From positions 1 to 64,000 of the forward strand of contig JAJOHG010000005.1 in NCBI GenBank assembly GCA_021029095.1: a stretch of 64,000 nucleotides of DNA, read 5' to 3'. The stretch is from Phellopilus nigrolimitatus. Its lineage: Eukaryota; Basidiomycota; Agaricomycetes; Hymenochaetales; Hymenochaetaceae. The notes under the pieces were generated by a model. It saw nothing but the letters and a program-made list of their open reading frames with translations. It was not told where the DNA came from and ran no database searches. This document shows positions 11,679 to 22,994 of this stretch, piece after piece. The position numbers and the translations under genes are program-made. The stretch's first letter is position 1. Each line of letters opens with the position of its first letter.

Positions 11679-12660
11679 TGTAACTTCACAACAACGTTCA
11701 GTACACCGTCGACAACATCCTCCTTGATTTTCGTTCAAATCGGAGTTGATCTGGTCCCTCTGGAAGAGTTTCTGTCAACTGCAAAGTTCTGGGTGTTCGG
11801 ATTGGGCTGTAATCGCAGGGTTGGGTTCTGTGGTGTGTCCGTCGTCTCTGTGTCGATTTTCGTGCCGCCATTCGCACTTGCTGGCACTCTACACCCCTCT
11901 ACATCAACATCCATCCTTATCATCCTCTCATCTGCATTCTCTGCTTTTCGTCTCATCGCTCGAAATCGGCTCGACGGATCGTGCTGAAACTTCGCACGTC
12001 GTCTTGTTACTCTGGTCCCACTCGTCGTACCAACTTGTGGCCGATTCGACTTCGATTTGAGGGTGCTGCATCATTTCGACTTTTGCAGTCTCTATCTGTC
12101 TGTTTGTCTGCTCCCTGCATCGTTTCTGCATAGCGGACTCAGTTCTTGCCCGATCGCTCTGCGATTTTACACACGTGCTCGTGTTCACGTCGCCTTGGTG
12201 TGTGTTGATTTTCGTCTCAATCGCTCCACCCGTTCCCTCTCTGTGTCGCGTTTTGCGCGGTTTGCCAGCTCTGGTACCTGACAGTTCAGACCCATTTCAT
12301 TCCATTTGGTTGTTGTTGGATCAGATAGTCTATTGGTTGTGAAGCTCGACTGCAGGGCCTTAGTTTGCCCTTTGTGACGCTCTTTTGAGTGTTTACTTAA
12401 GCCTAGAGCCTCTCTCATCCAGCGGTGCCTGCGGAGTCTTAACAGACTGACAGACCAGCACTGTCTTGCGACGATTCTGTGTATACATCGATCATTTTGG
12501 GTGTTTGGAATCTGTTTGGCTGGTATTGACCTGATATCTGCAAATCGCGTAATTCGGCTTGTACACGTTTTCGGCCATCACGCCCCAACTGCTTGTCCGT
12601 TTGATCCCCAACTTCGCACTTTCACTCGCACCACCATCATCTACCTTCGCTCTCATCGTC
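11679..12660 (+). other. copia C leader (5' untranslated region)
   Basis: About 980 bases between the primer-binding site and the gag start, without a long sense frame related to the polyprotein; the same leader occurs antisense in A, E and F. An in-frame ATG at 12559 would add 34 residues to gag. Confidence 0.7.
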
Positions 12661-15600
12661 ATGTCCGCATCTACCACCTCCGACTCGCAATCGACATTTT
12701 CCTTCGCTAAGCTCAACGATAGCAACTATGCGACATGGAAACTCGAAATGCGAGCTGCCCTCCAGGCCAAAACTCTCTGGCGCATCGCTTCTGGCATTGC
12801 GACCAAACCGTCAAAGGCAGAGGAGCAGGAGGCATGGGAGGAGAAATCGGAGCAGGCAGCTGGCTTTATCTACGGAAAACTCGAGCATGGCATGCAGATC
12901 CTGGTTCAGGACGATTTGGATAACCCAGTGGAGATGTTGAAGAAGCTGAAGGAGCTCAACCAGCAGGACAATGCGGCGTCTCGTTTTATTGCCTATGACG
13001 AGTTCTTCAGCATTGCCAAAGCCGAGGACGAGTCGCTTACTGCTCTCACTGCTCGCGTTGAGGAGTCGTTGCACAAGCTCAGGAATGCGCGCAGCTCCAA
13101 GCTCACCCTTGTCCAGTTCAAGGATGAGCTTGCTTCCATGTGTCTTATTCGCGCTCTCCCAGACGAGTACAAAGCCTTCCGATCTGCCCTACTGCTTATG
13201 CCCACCTTCACCCTCGAGACGGTCAAGAAAGCATTCTTGCAGGAGCAGAAAGCCAGTGGACCTCGTGCTGCAGACTCTGCACTCGCTCTCAAGGCCTCTG
13301 CTCCACCTTCCAAATCGACTTCATCGTCCTCCTCCTCGTCTCAGCCTCTTGTCTGCGATTTTTGCGGCATGAAGAACCACCTTGAAGCAACTTGCTACAA
13401 GCGTCGTGATGCGATGAAGGAGTTGAAGGACAAGAAGAAGAGGGGAGGCAAGGCAAAGGCGAATGCGGCGCAGGAGGATACAGAGTCGACTCAGTCTGCT
13501 GAGTTTGCTGGCAATGCAAGTACCCATGACTTCACCAATCCCAACTCGCCCCTCCTCTCTGATGCAGGATCTGACTGGATTGTTGATACAGGCGCCACTT
13601 GCCACATGACACCTCATCGTCATTGGTTCAACCAATATACCCCTAATCGCACACCCATCCGCCTCGCCAACAACGACGTTATTTACTCAGTTGGAATGGG
13701 GACTGTCCGCTTTCAACCAGTGGTCAATGGAAAGAAGGGTCGTCTGCTAGAGTTTGAGCGCGTTCTTCATGTACCAGATCTCAGAAACAATCTCCTCTCA
13801 GTCCTGTATTTAACTCGTGTCAAATCCTACATTGTCACTATCAAGTCTGATCAGATTCTATTTCGTCGCAATGGCACTCTCCTCTTCACTGCTGCAATCA
13901 ACACCAACTACGCCGTGTTCCTCAATGGACAAGTTGTGCCCATGACCCAATTCTCTGGCATGGTTAGCACCTGTCCACTCGACTTAACGCTTTGGCATCG
14001 TCGATTTGCACACCTGAATCATGGGGATGTCAAGAGACTGATTGATCAGGACATGGTTAAGGGGATTATTGTGAAGTCTACGGAGTTGCCTGACCCAATC
14101 TGCGAGCCTTGCATTGCAGGCAAGCAGCATAGGTCGAATGTCTCAAGACTTGCATCTCATCGCTCTACTGGTCTGTTGCAGCTGGTCCACTCTGATGTGC
14201 ATGGCCCTCTGCCAGTTCAAACTCGGCATGGTTATCGTTACTGGATCACATTCATTGATGATTTCAGTCGGCGCTGGGGAGTCATACCCCTTAAGAAGAA
14301 AAGCGATGCGTTTGACGCTTTCAAGCGCTACAAAGCACATGCAGAGAACCAGCTCAACCTGAAGATCAAAGCGACACGCGATGACAAGGGAGGAGAATAC
14401 ATGCCCAAGGCATGGGAGCAATTCTGCATTTCTGAAGGGATTCACCGGCAACACACTGTTCGTGATAAACCCCACCAGAATGGAGTAGCTGAGCGCGCAA
14501 ATCGCACTTTGGCTGAGGGCATTACCACTATGCTGAACGAAGCACACCTACCTGCCAGTTTCTGGTGGGATGCGGTCAATGCTTTTGTTCATGTGCACAA
14601 TCGCTCTCCTACTTCTGCTGTCCAGGGCAAGACGCCCTATGAGCTGTGGCACAATTCCAAGTCGGATGTGTCGCATTTTCGAGTATTTGGCTGCACCTCC
14701 TATGTGCATGTCAAGAAAGATATGCGCAAACAGCTCCAGTCACACACGCAGAAATGCTCTTTTATTGGTTACCCTGAGAACTACAAAGGCTGGATATTCT
14801 GGAACTCCATAACGCACAAAGAGGTCATTAGCGACTCTGCTCAGTTTGATGAGCGCGTGTTCCCTGGAAATACCAGGTCCCCTGTCGACTTAAGGGTTCC
14901 AACTCCTGCAGAGGCTACAGCTGTGCCAGAACAGGGGGGAGATGGCGATGTGGATGATGTTCCGCCACTTCTTCTCCCTGCTAATCCACCAGCTCCTCCT
15001 CCTTGTCCTGCTACTCCTCCTCCTCGTCCCCCACCAGCTCCAGTCACTCCTCCCTTTTGTCCTGCACCACCTCCGGTGACTCCAACTCGGCCTGCTGTAA
15101 AGCGCGAGCGAGCTCCATCGGATGTCCCTCCTGACCCTCCTGTGTTCTCTCCCTCTGCTCACCCTCCTCCTGCGAAACGACCCAAGGAACCACCTGCTTC
15201 TACTCCTGCACCTGAGCCTACACCTGCACCTGAAGCGCCTTCTTGGCCTTCAACGTCTTGGCGCCCTCAGCCGCGTCCCTTGCATGGGTACAGAGATGCA
15301 GTGATTAATCCACTTGCAGATTATCCAGGTCGTCGCATTCCTAAAGCTCCAGCTGCACCAGCAGCAGCACCTACACCTGAGCCTGTGATTGAGCGCAGTG
15401 ACGAGTTAGACATCATGTCTGAGGATGAGATGCAGGCTGAGGCGCTTATGTTTGCTGGGCTTATGGACTTTGGGGCAAATGCGGCACTTGAGGACTGCTA
15501 CATCAGTTTTGAGGACGCACACAATCATGTGTTGAAGTCTACAAACTGCTTTGAGCATGTCTTCTCTGCGGAGGTGCGCACTCAGTATGGTCCTGAGCCA

Positions 15601-16074
15601 GTACACTGGAGAGACATCAAGGGACGTCCTGACGCTTCCCTCTGGGAACAGGCTGCAATGGACGAGTTTATCAGTCTTGTTGAGAATGGCACCTTCACCC
15701 CAGTCAGACTTCCTTCTGGTCGCAAGACCATTGGCTGTCGGTGGGTGTTCAAACTCAAGCGCAAGGCAGATGGTTCAGTGGACAGGCATAAGGCGCGATT
15801 GGTGGCAAAGGGTTACTCACAGCGCCCTGGCTTAGAGTTTGCACAGGTGTTTGCTCCTACTGCCAAGTGGGCTGCACTTCGCGCTATACTGGCCTTGGCT
15901 GCAATTGAGGACCTGGAGTTGTTCAGCATTGACATCTCCACTGCATTCCTCAATGGTGACTTGGATCATGACGTCTACATGGACCAGCCAGAAGGGTTTG
16001 AGGAGTACTATGGCGCCGGCTTTGTGCTTAAGCTTGCTAAGGCGATCTATGGTCTTAAGCAAGCTGGGCGCCAA
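12661..16074 (+). pseudogene. copia gag-pol of element C, 5' part, interrupted in reverse transcriptase
   Basis: ATG 12661 begins MSASTTSDSQSTFSFAKLND, and the frame is open through gag, zinc knuckle (CDFCGMKN), protease, integrase and the start of reverse transcriptase up to GLKQAGRQ. There the foreign insert begins and adds LVGEGHCF... and a stop at 16137. The gag and integrase parts are otherwise undamaged. The 3' part resumes at 23454 with the next expected residues (WHKKLDS), so the gene was whole before the insertion. The upstream ATG 12559 is an alternative start. Confidence 0.9.
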
Positions 16075-16138
16075 CTTGTGGGAGAGGGCCATTGCTTTGC
16101 ATGGCAGTATACGATTCCTGATTTCCTGAACTATTAAG

Positions 16139-17174
16139 GTTTATTATAAATACATCACTGCAGGCATTAGTTTATAATCTTCTTCTGCTTTGTAAATAAG
16201 ATGGTTTATTTTACACTGCCTTACAAATGTTTTTGTGATGAGAAGAGCAGAAGGATGTGGTCTCAAATTTTTTCATGTTCAAGTCAAAACCATCAATCAC
16301 TCCAAGTGATCTCTAATGTCAATTTTGTCCCTTGTTGGCAGCTGTGCTGCTGCAGCCTTTGCCTGGGCCTCAACAATTTCTGGGAATATGTTTGCCAAAA
16401 GGGGGCAGTGAGGCTAGTTGAAGCATGTAGAGGCCTTGAGCTGCATTCCATACACCTTCTTGATGCATTTGAGGTGCTGGAATGATGTGCAGGCATACTG
16501 AGCGTTGCTGTATAACCCAGAGCAAAATGTAATCATGTTTGTTCCAGTTCCGATTTATTCAACCCAAAGACGCTGCTGGTGCCGGAGCAGTTGCTACGGA
16601 GTAATCATCGAGTTGGTTGAGTAGAGTCATTGGTAGGCTAAGACAGACAATAGCTTGGAGAGAGCGCGAGACGGACAAAGGAGTGTGGGGCAGTGGGGCG
16701 AAACGAGCGATGCGGGGAGATGCACGGAAGGCCTATAGCACCATAGCACCGGGTGCAAGCAAAGCACCAAACAAGGAAGAAAAGGCGACAGAAAAGAATA
16801 GAGTCCGTGCAAGGGTTTTGAGCCCGAGCGAGGAATACCACGAAGGATCATACATGGATGCAGGTCTGTGAAATATCTCCCCGCAGGAGACGCCCGTGTC
16901 AACAGAAGAGGATTCGTGAAACTATAAAGAAAAGGGTAGGCGGATGATTGAGACTCGCCATACTAGCTGGTCCGTTGAAGGGCGATAGGTACATCTTTGG
17001 GTTCAATGCGATAGAGAAAAAAATGAGGGAGCGACTGGTGCGAGCGAGCGACGACGGCACAACTAGAAACAACACAGACCAACTGAAGCGCAGCACACTC
17101 TAAAGAGTCCATCCACTACATTCACGGCGGCGAGGAAACAATATGAGACAATCAGACAATAGACTTCTAGCAGT
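16139..17174. other. noncoding left part of the chimeric insert
   Basis: About 1 kb without a convincing gene. The first half is AT-rich. On the minus strand around 16330-16480 a coding-like stretch with an internal stop (ending EIVEAQAKAAAAQLPTRDK) may be decayed transposon protein, but I cannot name it. The second half is probably the 3' flank of the oxidase gene, captured with it. Confidence 0.4.
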
Positions 17175-19180
17175 CTAATATCCTGGTTGGCCCATTGGTT
17201 GATGAATGTAAAGGTCGAACTCGCAGCTAGGCGTCGCACGTCCACCATAGTCCTTGTACGGACTCGGCGCACGCAAATCTGCGCTGCTTGCAGCCCAGTT
17301 GCTGTCTTGCAGCGGCATCATTGTCGCATCCGAATCACGTTTGCGCATCATACCAGGTGCACCTCCGCCATGACCACCCACATTACGTGCGGTCTGCGCA
17401 TTGTTACGCTTACGGCTCTTCATGCAGATGCCGACGATCGCACCGATCGCGCCAATGACGACAACCGCGCCGACGATGCCTCCAATAATTGCGCCGGTGT
17501 GGCTCGTGCTGGAGATCAAACCAGAACCAGACGAGCCTTAGTTGGAGTCTGTGGAGCCGGACGCGCTGTCGAGGCGGACAGGATTCAAGAGGGTCTGTAT
17601 GCCCTGCGTCAGCTGCGTGCCGAAATCGCCGCTTCCGACGATCGCGTATGCGCCGTCGGACGGAATGCCCTTGACGGTGACGTGGATGAAAACGGGACCG
17701 GGTTGGAGAAGGTTCGGGTTCGGCGGCGGCTGAGAAACATGCAGGACGAAGCTGCCGTCTTGGTTGACGGTGTATGTCGAGTTGAGCGCCATTGCGCGCC
17801 GGCCCATGTTCATCGCGTGTCGTGAAGCCCGCCGCATCACCCAGACGGTCGTGTTCGCCACAGCGTCGTTGTACGATGAGGCCGGGATAGTCACATTGGA
17901 GTAGCTACCACCGTAGGTGAGCGTGGTCGGCACACCGGTAGGGACGGGGCGCATCGAGCCGAAGTATGGCGGGTAGAATATCTCTGCGTAAGTCGTCGGG
18001 AAGATCATGCTTGTGTTAACGTCGACGTTCGGGTTCGAGCCGGCGATCAGGACGGAAACGTCAAGAAGCAGGATCGCGGAGGAGTGGTAAAGACGCGCAA
18101 TGGTCGATGCCTGGAGACCAGCGACCAGCGGGAGCCTTTGGCGGCGTTCGGGTTGTAGATCGCCGGGGTGAAGGCGGGGTCGCAGAGGGATTCGCCGTAC
18201 GTCATGCCCTTGAAGCTGGGGGTCTGGCCCGTTGCCTGTGCGTAGCCAGAAGTGCCGTTACGACCACCATTCACAACCAAGAGAGTACGGTCGGGCAGCG
18301 CAATGAATTGACCCATGGATCGGGCATCAAGCATGTCGTCATCCTATTTAGGAAAGAGACGCTGGCAATCCTCCGTCGCAGGGTAGTCCCAAGAGTTAAT
18401 CGCCGGGAAGGAATAGTCACCCCACGCCGAGTCGGGCATGTCATTACCACCGCAGAAGATGACGGTTTGCGAGTAGTTGTTCTGTGGCGTCAGCGGGAGC
18501 ATTACAGTCGCACCCAAGGCCGGATAGACACGAACAAAATTGCCGGGCATGTTCTGCAGCCTGGTCTCTTGGTTGGTCAGAGGATCCCAGAGCACTAAAA
18601 AAAGGAAGAAGTGTGTAAGTATTATTGTACACATTTGTAGCCACCGTTCACGAAACACCGATGATCGCGACAGAGCCGTCATCGAGGGGTTCGGCTGCGG
18701 AGTACCAACGATTCTTTTGCGTTGCAAGCTCGGCGGGGTTGTCGAACCATTGGCAGCTAGTATCCCAAGAAGAAACGTTGCCTGTGCAGGGTTAAATAAC
18801 GCGAATGGCTTTGCGGCCGTCACAATCCTGGTATGTCGCGTCGAATGTGCCCTCGTAGCCGTTGTTAACGCTGCCCAAGGCACCGGTGGGGCCGATCGCG
18901 GCGTTGCCGCCGAGGGTGATGAAGGAACCGTTGGGGAGATGCATGCCGGAAGCGCAGAAGACATCGGTGATGACGTCGATGACTTCCGAAGTACGAGTCT
19001 CGAAGTCCCAGACAGAGCCCCAGGCGGGGTGCCCATTGATTTGCGCGGCGTTGCCTTCGGCCTTGTCGAGCATGTAGACCTTTTTGTCGTTACCGACGAA
19101 CATTTAAACTTACTGTCAGCCGAAGTCAAAACGACAGCAATATTAGATGCGGTACAAACCATCATTGCGTGAGACGCGGC
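17175..19180 (-). pseudogene. glyoxal oxidase / copper radical oxidase, membrane-anchored, decayed copy
   Basis: The family oxidises aldehydes to acids with release of hydrogen peroxide, using a Tyr-Cys radical and copper. Recognisable pieces in order: KKVYMLDKAEGNAAQINGHP, the FCASG cysteine region with LPNGSFITLGGNAA, NGGRNGTSGYAQ, the RLYHSSA Tyr-His pair, IAGSNPN, and a C-terminal glycine/serine stretch, one membrane segment (IIGGIVGAVVVIGAIGAIVG) and a basic tail ending at 17175. Damage is plain: stops after RKAIRVI (about 18792), LFPK (18344) and STDSN (17538), a frameshift just before RLYHSSA (about 18110), and a spoiled intron acceptor before MFVGNDKK (about 19103). The signal-peptide exon was not found. 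The frame changes and intron remnants show a decayed genomic copy, not a processed one. Confidence 0.8.
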
Positions 19181-19837
19181 GCGCGGTTGTACGAGACTGG
19201 ACGCACGCACGCTAGAAGGTCTGGACGTGCTCGACGTCGCATGGCGATGTAGAGTCCTGTATACAGTAGAGTACAAAGCAGAAAGTCAGACCACGTGATC
19301 GTCGTCTAACCTCTTGGCATCTACGTCCTCCGCCCCCACCGTTGCTCCCCGGGCCCACGGATGACGGCGCCGGAGAGCTGCGCACGGATGATCGCTGCCC
19401 GCACATAGCCGCCACGTGCGCGGTCGAGGCCGTGCCTCTCCATGCTGCGCAAGTACAAGGCCGCCGCTGGGCCGCATCCGCCGGCGCGTGCAGAGGGCGC
19501 CCCGCCGCGAAGCTCGAAGGATTACGACGCGCATTTGTTTTGCGAAGGTGAACGATTTCACCCTTGCCTTTATGCTCCGCAGGGACGATGTGGACGGCGT
19601 CAGCGGCACGCAGATCGGAGGCGGGACGGCGAGAGCAGTTGTGCTCCAGCGTGTCGCGAGAAAACTGAGAGCGTGGCCTATACCGAGGGAGGCGAAGCGG
19701 CTCCTTGAGGCGCGCGATGTCTGCCGGGCGGAGGACGTCGACGAACACGTCATGCGCGACCTGCGCGCCGCGCGCGAAAATGTAAAATAAAAGAGATTCA
19801 GACTCGGCCGCGTGATCAACGAGAACGGCGGGGCTCT
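19181..19837. other. GC-rich unassigned segment of the chimeric insert
   Basis: Overlapping open frames occur on both strands, as expected for GC-rich DNA. None shows a domain I recognise and none is continuous with the oxidase or Cyc8 pieces. It may be a further captured fragment. Confidence 0.35.
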
Positions 19838-20171
19838 GTCGACCACGCCAAAGAGGCTTTCGCCTCCGTCCTCCAGACGGACAAGGGTGAGTGGCTTTCT
19901 TTATTTCGCGTTAAAGATATTGATCTTGATAGAGCTCCTAGATTTCGACAAGGCGAACGAGATATTGTCTCGTCTTGGGATAGTCTACAAACAACAGGGA
20001 AAATACATGGAGTCGCTCGAATGCTTCGACCGCATTCTCAGAAACCCTCCGTCTCCTCTCGCGCACGCCGATATCTGGTTCCAGATCGGCCACGTCTACG
20101 AGCAGCAGAAGGATCATGCGTGCGCCAACGATGCATATGAACGTGTTGTCCAGGAGGACCCGTCGCACCTG
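19838..20171 (+). pseudogene. CYC8: Cyc8/Ssn6 co-repressor fragment (TPR repeats)
   Basis: Two exons and one intron (19887-19941, GTGAGT...CTAG) give HAKEAFASVLQTDK, then DFDKANEILSRLGIVYKQQG, ESLECFDRILRNPP and WFQIGHVYEQQKDHA. These are tetratricopeptide repeats of the Tup1-Cyc8 co-repressor. The intron splices in frame exactly where the repeat continues. The piece has no start and ends after RVVQEDPSHL, where a TAG directly meets Ubp8-like sequence. It is an internal slice of a gene of more than a thousand residues and cannot work alone. The intact homologue should lie elsewhere in the genome. Confidence 0.8.
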
Positions 20172-20996
20172 TAGGCCCCGGCGTGCGGCGCGTGCGGGCT
20201 CGCGCTGCACCGCCCGTTCGGCGGGTGCTGGAAGGGCGGCCACGTGCTCGCGCACATGAGCAACCTCGGCCACCAGTTCTGTAAGTCTGTCTCTCCTGCT
20301 CCTCACGATGCGGTGCGCGGCCGTGCTGACGCAGCCCGCAGGCGCGGACGTTAAGACGTGCGCGATTTTCTGCCTCACGTGCGACGACGTCATCGCGGAC
20401 CCCGCATTCGACGCCCTCTTCCGCTCGACGACGCGACGCGCCACGAGGAGGAGAAGGAGACCAAGTTCATCGGTGCGTGCGCCGTCTTTTCTATCGGCTT
20501 GTGTGCGCGCGCTCAGCGTGATGTTATAGCGGCGCGGAAGCACCGCGAGCCATACAGGCCGTGGATCCCCGATGCGCGGGACAGTGCCGCCTTGGTGAGC
20601 GCGGTCCCCGTGTCGTGCAACGGTGAGGCGCGACGGCTCCCTTCCCCGTACTTAGCGCCGTTTGTCTGACGACCACCTGCCAGGCCGCATCGGCCTGCTC
20701 AACCTCGGCCAGACGTGCTTCCTGAACGTCATCCTGCAGTCGCTGCTGCACAGCTCGATACTGCGCAACTACTTCCTGAGCGACCTGAGCAACAGCAAGC
20801 TGCGCGAGTGCATATCCTACAAGCTCGACAAGCTCTTCGCCGAGGTGCGCAGACGCTCTCTTTCTCTTTCGCGCGGCTCACCTTGCCTGTGCCGCAGGTC
20901 TACTCCGGCACAGCGCGCGCGATTGGTCCCGCGAGCCTGCTCACGACGCCGTGGAAGGCGTTTGCGGGGCTCGCCGGCTACGCGCAGCAGGATGCG
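20172..20996 (+). pseudogene. UBP8: Ubp8/USP22 deubiquitinase fragment (UBP zinc finger and start of catalytic domain)
   Basis: Ubp8 is the SAGA-complex histone H2B deubiquitinase. The fragment encodes zinc-finger pieces PACGACGLALH, FGGCWKGGHVLAHMSNLGHQ and CAIFCLTCDDVIADP. After introns come YRPWIPDARDSAAL and the catalytic cysteine box GLLNLGQTCFLNVILQS with FLSDLSNSKLRE, KLDKLFAEV and LAGYAQQDA. It starts without an N-terminus right behind the Cyc8 piece and stops at the QQD motif, so the catalytic His/Asp part is absent. The zinc-binding insert usual in the middle of the catalytic domain is shortened. A non-functional captured slice. Confidence 0.8.
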
Positions 20997-21146
20997 CGGC
21001 CCTCGTCGCGTTCGCCCCGGAGCACCTCGCGTATGGCCCGCGCGTGTGTGTCGTCGATGCCCAAGGCCGCGATGCCCGCGCGCAGGCCGCACGTGAGCGT
21101 GGAGTAAACTAAATCCCGCGTGCACCCGACAACTCGGAAGCCGACG
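20997..21146 (+). pseudogene. short coding-like fragment of unknown origin
   Basis: From about 21000 a frame gives ALVAFAPEHLAYGPRVCVVD and continues as DAQGRDARAQAARER before a stop near 21109. It has good coding texture and does not continue Ubp8. I do not recognise the parent gene. Confidence 0.35.
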
Positions 21147-21212
21147 GCACGACTGGAAATGGATGACGTAGTGTGTACAGCGCGCTGTACACACTACGTC
21201 ATCCAGTCGTGC
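21147..21212. repeat. near-perfect palindrome at a fragment junction
   Basis: 21161-21204 is a perfect 44-bp palindrome centred between 21182 and 21183 (core GTGTACAGCGCGCTGTACAC). The arms extend to GCACGACT (21147-21154) and AGTCGTGC (21205-21212) if six bases (21155-21160) are looped out. Confidence 0.95.
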
Positions 21213-22994
21213 GTCACGTGGATTTGACTAAGCTCTGCGCTGCCCAGCGTGCCCCTCCCTCGACCGAAGCCTTGCACGGCGGACGCACGTCTACACCGTC
21301 CCCTTCCCCACCCTCTACCCGCTGCTCGCCTATGCCTACCTCGTTTGGCCCCCCTCTGCACAGGACTTTGGCGTCGTCGATGAGATAGAGGAGGAAGAAG
21401 CAAGGGAACTCGCGCCCCCGCGCCCGCGCTTCCTCGCGGACTCCGCGGCGCGCGCCAGCTGGTCCTCGCAGGACTCCTCGCTCTACGCGCCCAGCGATGC
21501 CACCGACAGCGAGGCCGCGAATGGGTACGCCAGCGAGGGCGCCGACGAGGAGCGCTGCGTCAACCCCACCCCGAGCCAGAGCCAGAAGCAGAAGCAGAAG
21601 CAGAGGAAAACGAGCAGCGTGAGCGCGGGCAGGACGGCGGCGGGCCTTCCCCCGAGCGCTGTGCCCCCGCGCCCCGCGCCGTGCGCCTACCCGCAGCCGC
21701 GCGCGCCCTCCCCCGGAACTGGGAGCGCGGTCGACGTCATGGAGCGCCCGCCGCGCGCACGCAGGGGCACAACAGCTTCCCCGGGCCCGCCGGCGCCGTC
21801 GCCGACCTCGCCCGGCTCGCCGTCGTCTGCGCCGGGACAGGTGTACTTGCCGTATCCCTGCCTGTACCCACCCCCAGGCTCCGTCTCCAGCGTCGCAGGG
21901 AGCGCGAACGGGAGCGCGAACAGGAGCGCCAATGGGGGAGGGAGCGGCGCGGCGACGCCCCGCCCGCACAACGTGTTCATGGCAAGCAGCGTGATGGCGC
22001 GCGTGAGCGCCGCGGACCTCGTGCCGTACGCCGCACGCATCTACGGCATGAGCGCCGTTGCCGTTGGTTCCGCCGGCGGTGGGAGCAGGAGGGACAGCGT
22101 CGACGTCGGGTTAGTGCCTCTCGCGTCTCTTCAGTGCCGTCGCCTTATCTGACGGCGTTTTACGCAGCAGTTCAGCCCGTTCGCGCTTGAGGACAACGTA
22201 CGTCCCCTCTGGTTCTGCCCGCGTGCGTGACCTCACTGACCCTCGTTCCCTTTCGACAGCAGCAGTTTGCGCCCCCGAACCCGCCGTTCGTCGGGCACGG
22301 GTACAGCAGCGCGTCGAGCGCGCCGGGGTACCCCGTGCCCTACTCGCCTTACCCGCCGCCACCGCGCCCGCACACGCCAGGTACGCCTAGCACCCCCGTC
22401 GGTGGTGGTGCGGGCGCAGGGGACTTCCCGGGGCTGCGCCACGCAGGCGGCAGCGCGAGCCGTTCCTCTCGCCCGCATCGCGCCGCTCGAGCAGCGTGTG
22501 GGCGCCACCGACGCCGCTGCTGTGCTCTGCGGTCGCCCCCGGGGAGCGCGCCGCGAGCGGGTTCTTCCAGATGGGCGGGAACGGGAGCGCACTGCACCTG
22601 CGCTCCCTAGGAAGGAGGAGCCGCTGCCGAGCAGTGCACTGCAACGCAAGATTAGCGGTGCGTTTTTTCCCGGCTCTGTTTGACTTTGTGATGAGATTGA
22701 GCGGCTGATTGAGCGGGGTACAGTGTTGGAGAAGGCGTGGGTGACGCAGAAGGAGAAGTGGGAGGGCGCGGCGTGGTGGGTGACGTTCTGCATCATGTGG
22801 GTCGCCGTTGCCGTCGGCGCGGTGCTCTACTTCTTCGGCTTCCGGTGTGTTTTTCTCGTCTGAGCGAGCGAACTGAGCTGACTGCAGGTGGGACGTGCAG
22901 CGGCGTGCAGAAGATCGAGCAGAACCTGTGCTCGGTCGTGGACGACGATTTCTCGATGTTCGACACACACACTGTAGTACATAGTTTCTTATAA
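21213..22994 (+). pseudogene. proline-rich protein with C-terminal membrane segment, gene fragment
   Basis: Coding texture starts near 21277 (RRTHVYTVPFPTLYPLLAYA) and runs through an acidic stretch (DEIEEEEARE), a Gln/Lys-rich stretch and long Pro/Ser-rich parts to about 22112. After further introns come PNPPFVGHGYSS, a heptad-like stretch (LIERGTVLEKAWVTQKEK), a membrane segment WWVTFCIMWVAVAVGAVLYF and the tail KIEQNLCSVVDDDFSMFDT, ending at 22994. One intron probably runs from about 22845 to 22894. No start codon joins the first exon, and the piece begins next to the palindrome, so it looks truncated at the 5' side. The family is unknown to me. Confidence 0.5.

Noticed and set aside
19286..19846. 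186-codon open frame on the minus strand in the chimeric insert
   Set aside because: Arg/Ser-rich translation typical of out-of-frame GC-rich DNA, overlapping several other open frames; no domain recognised.
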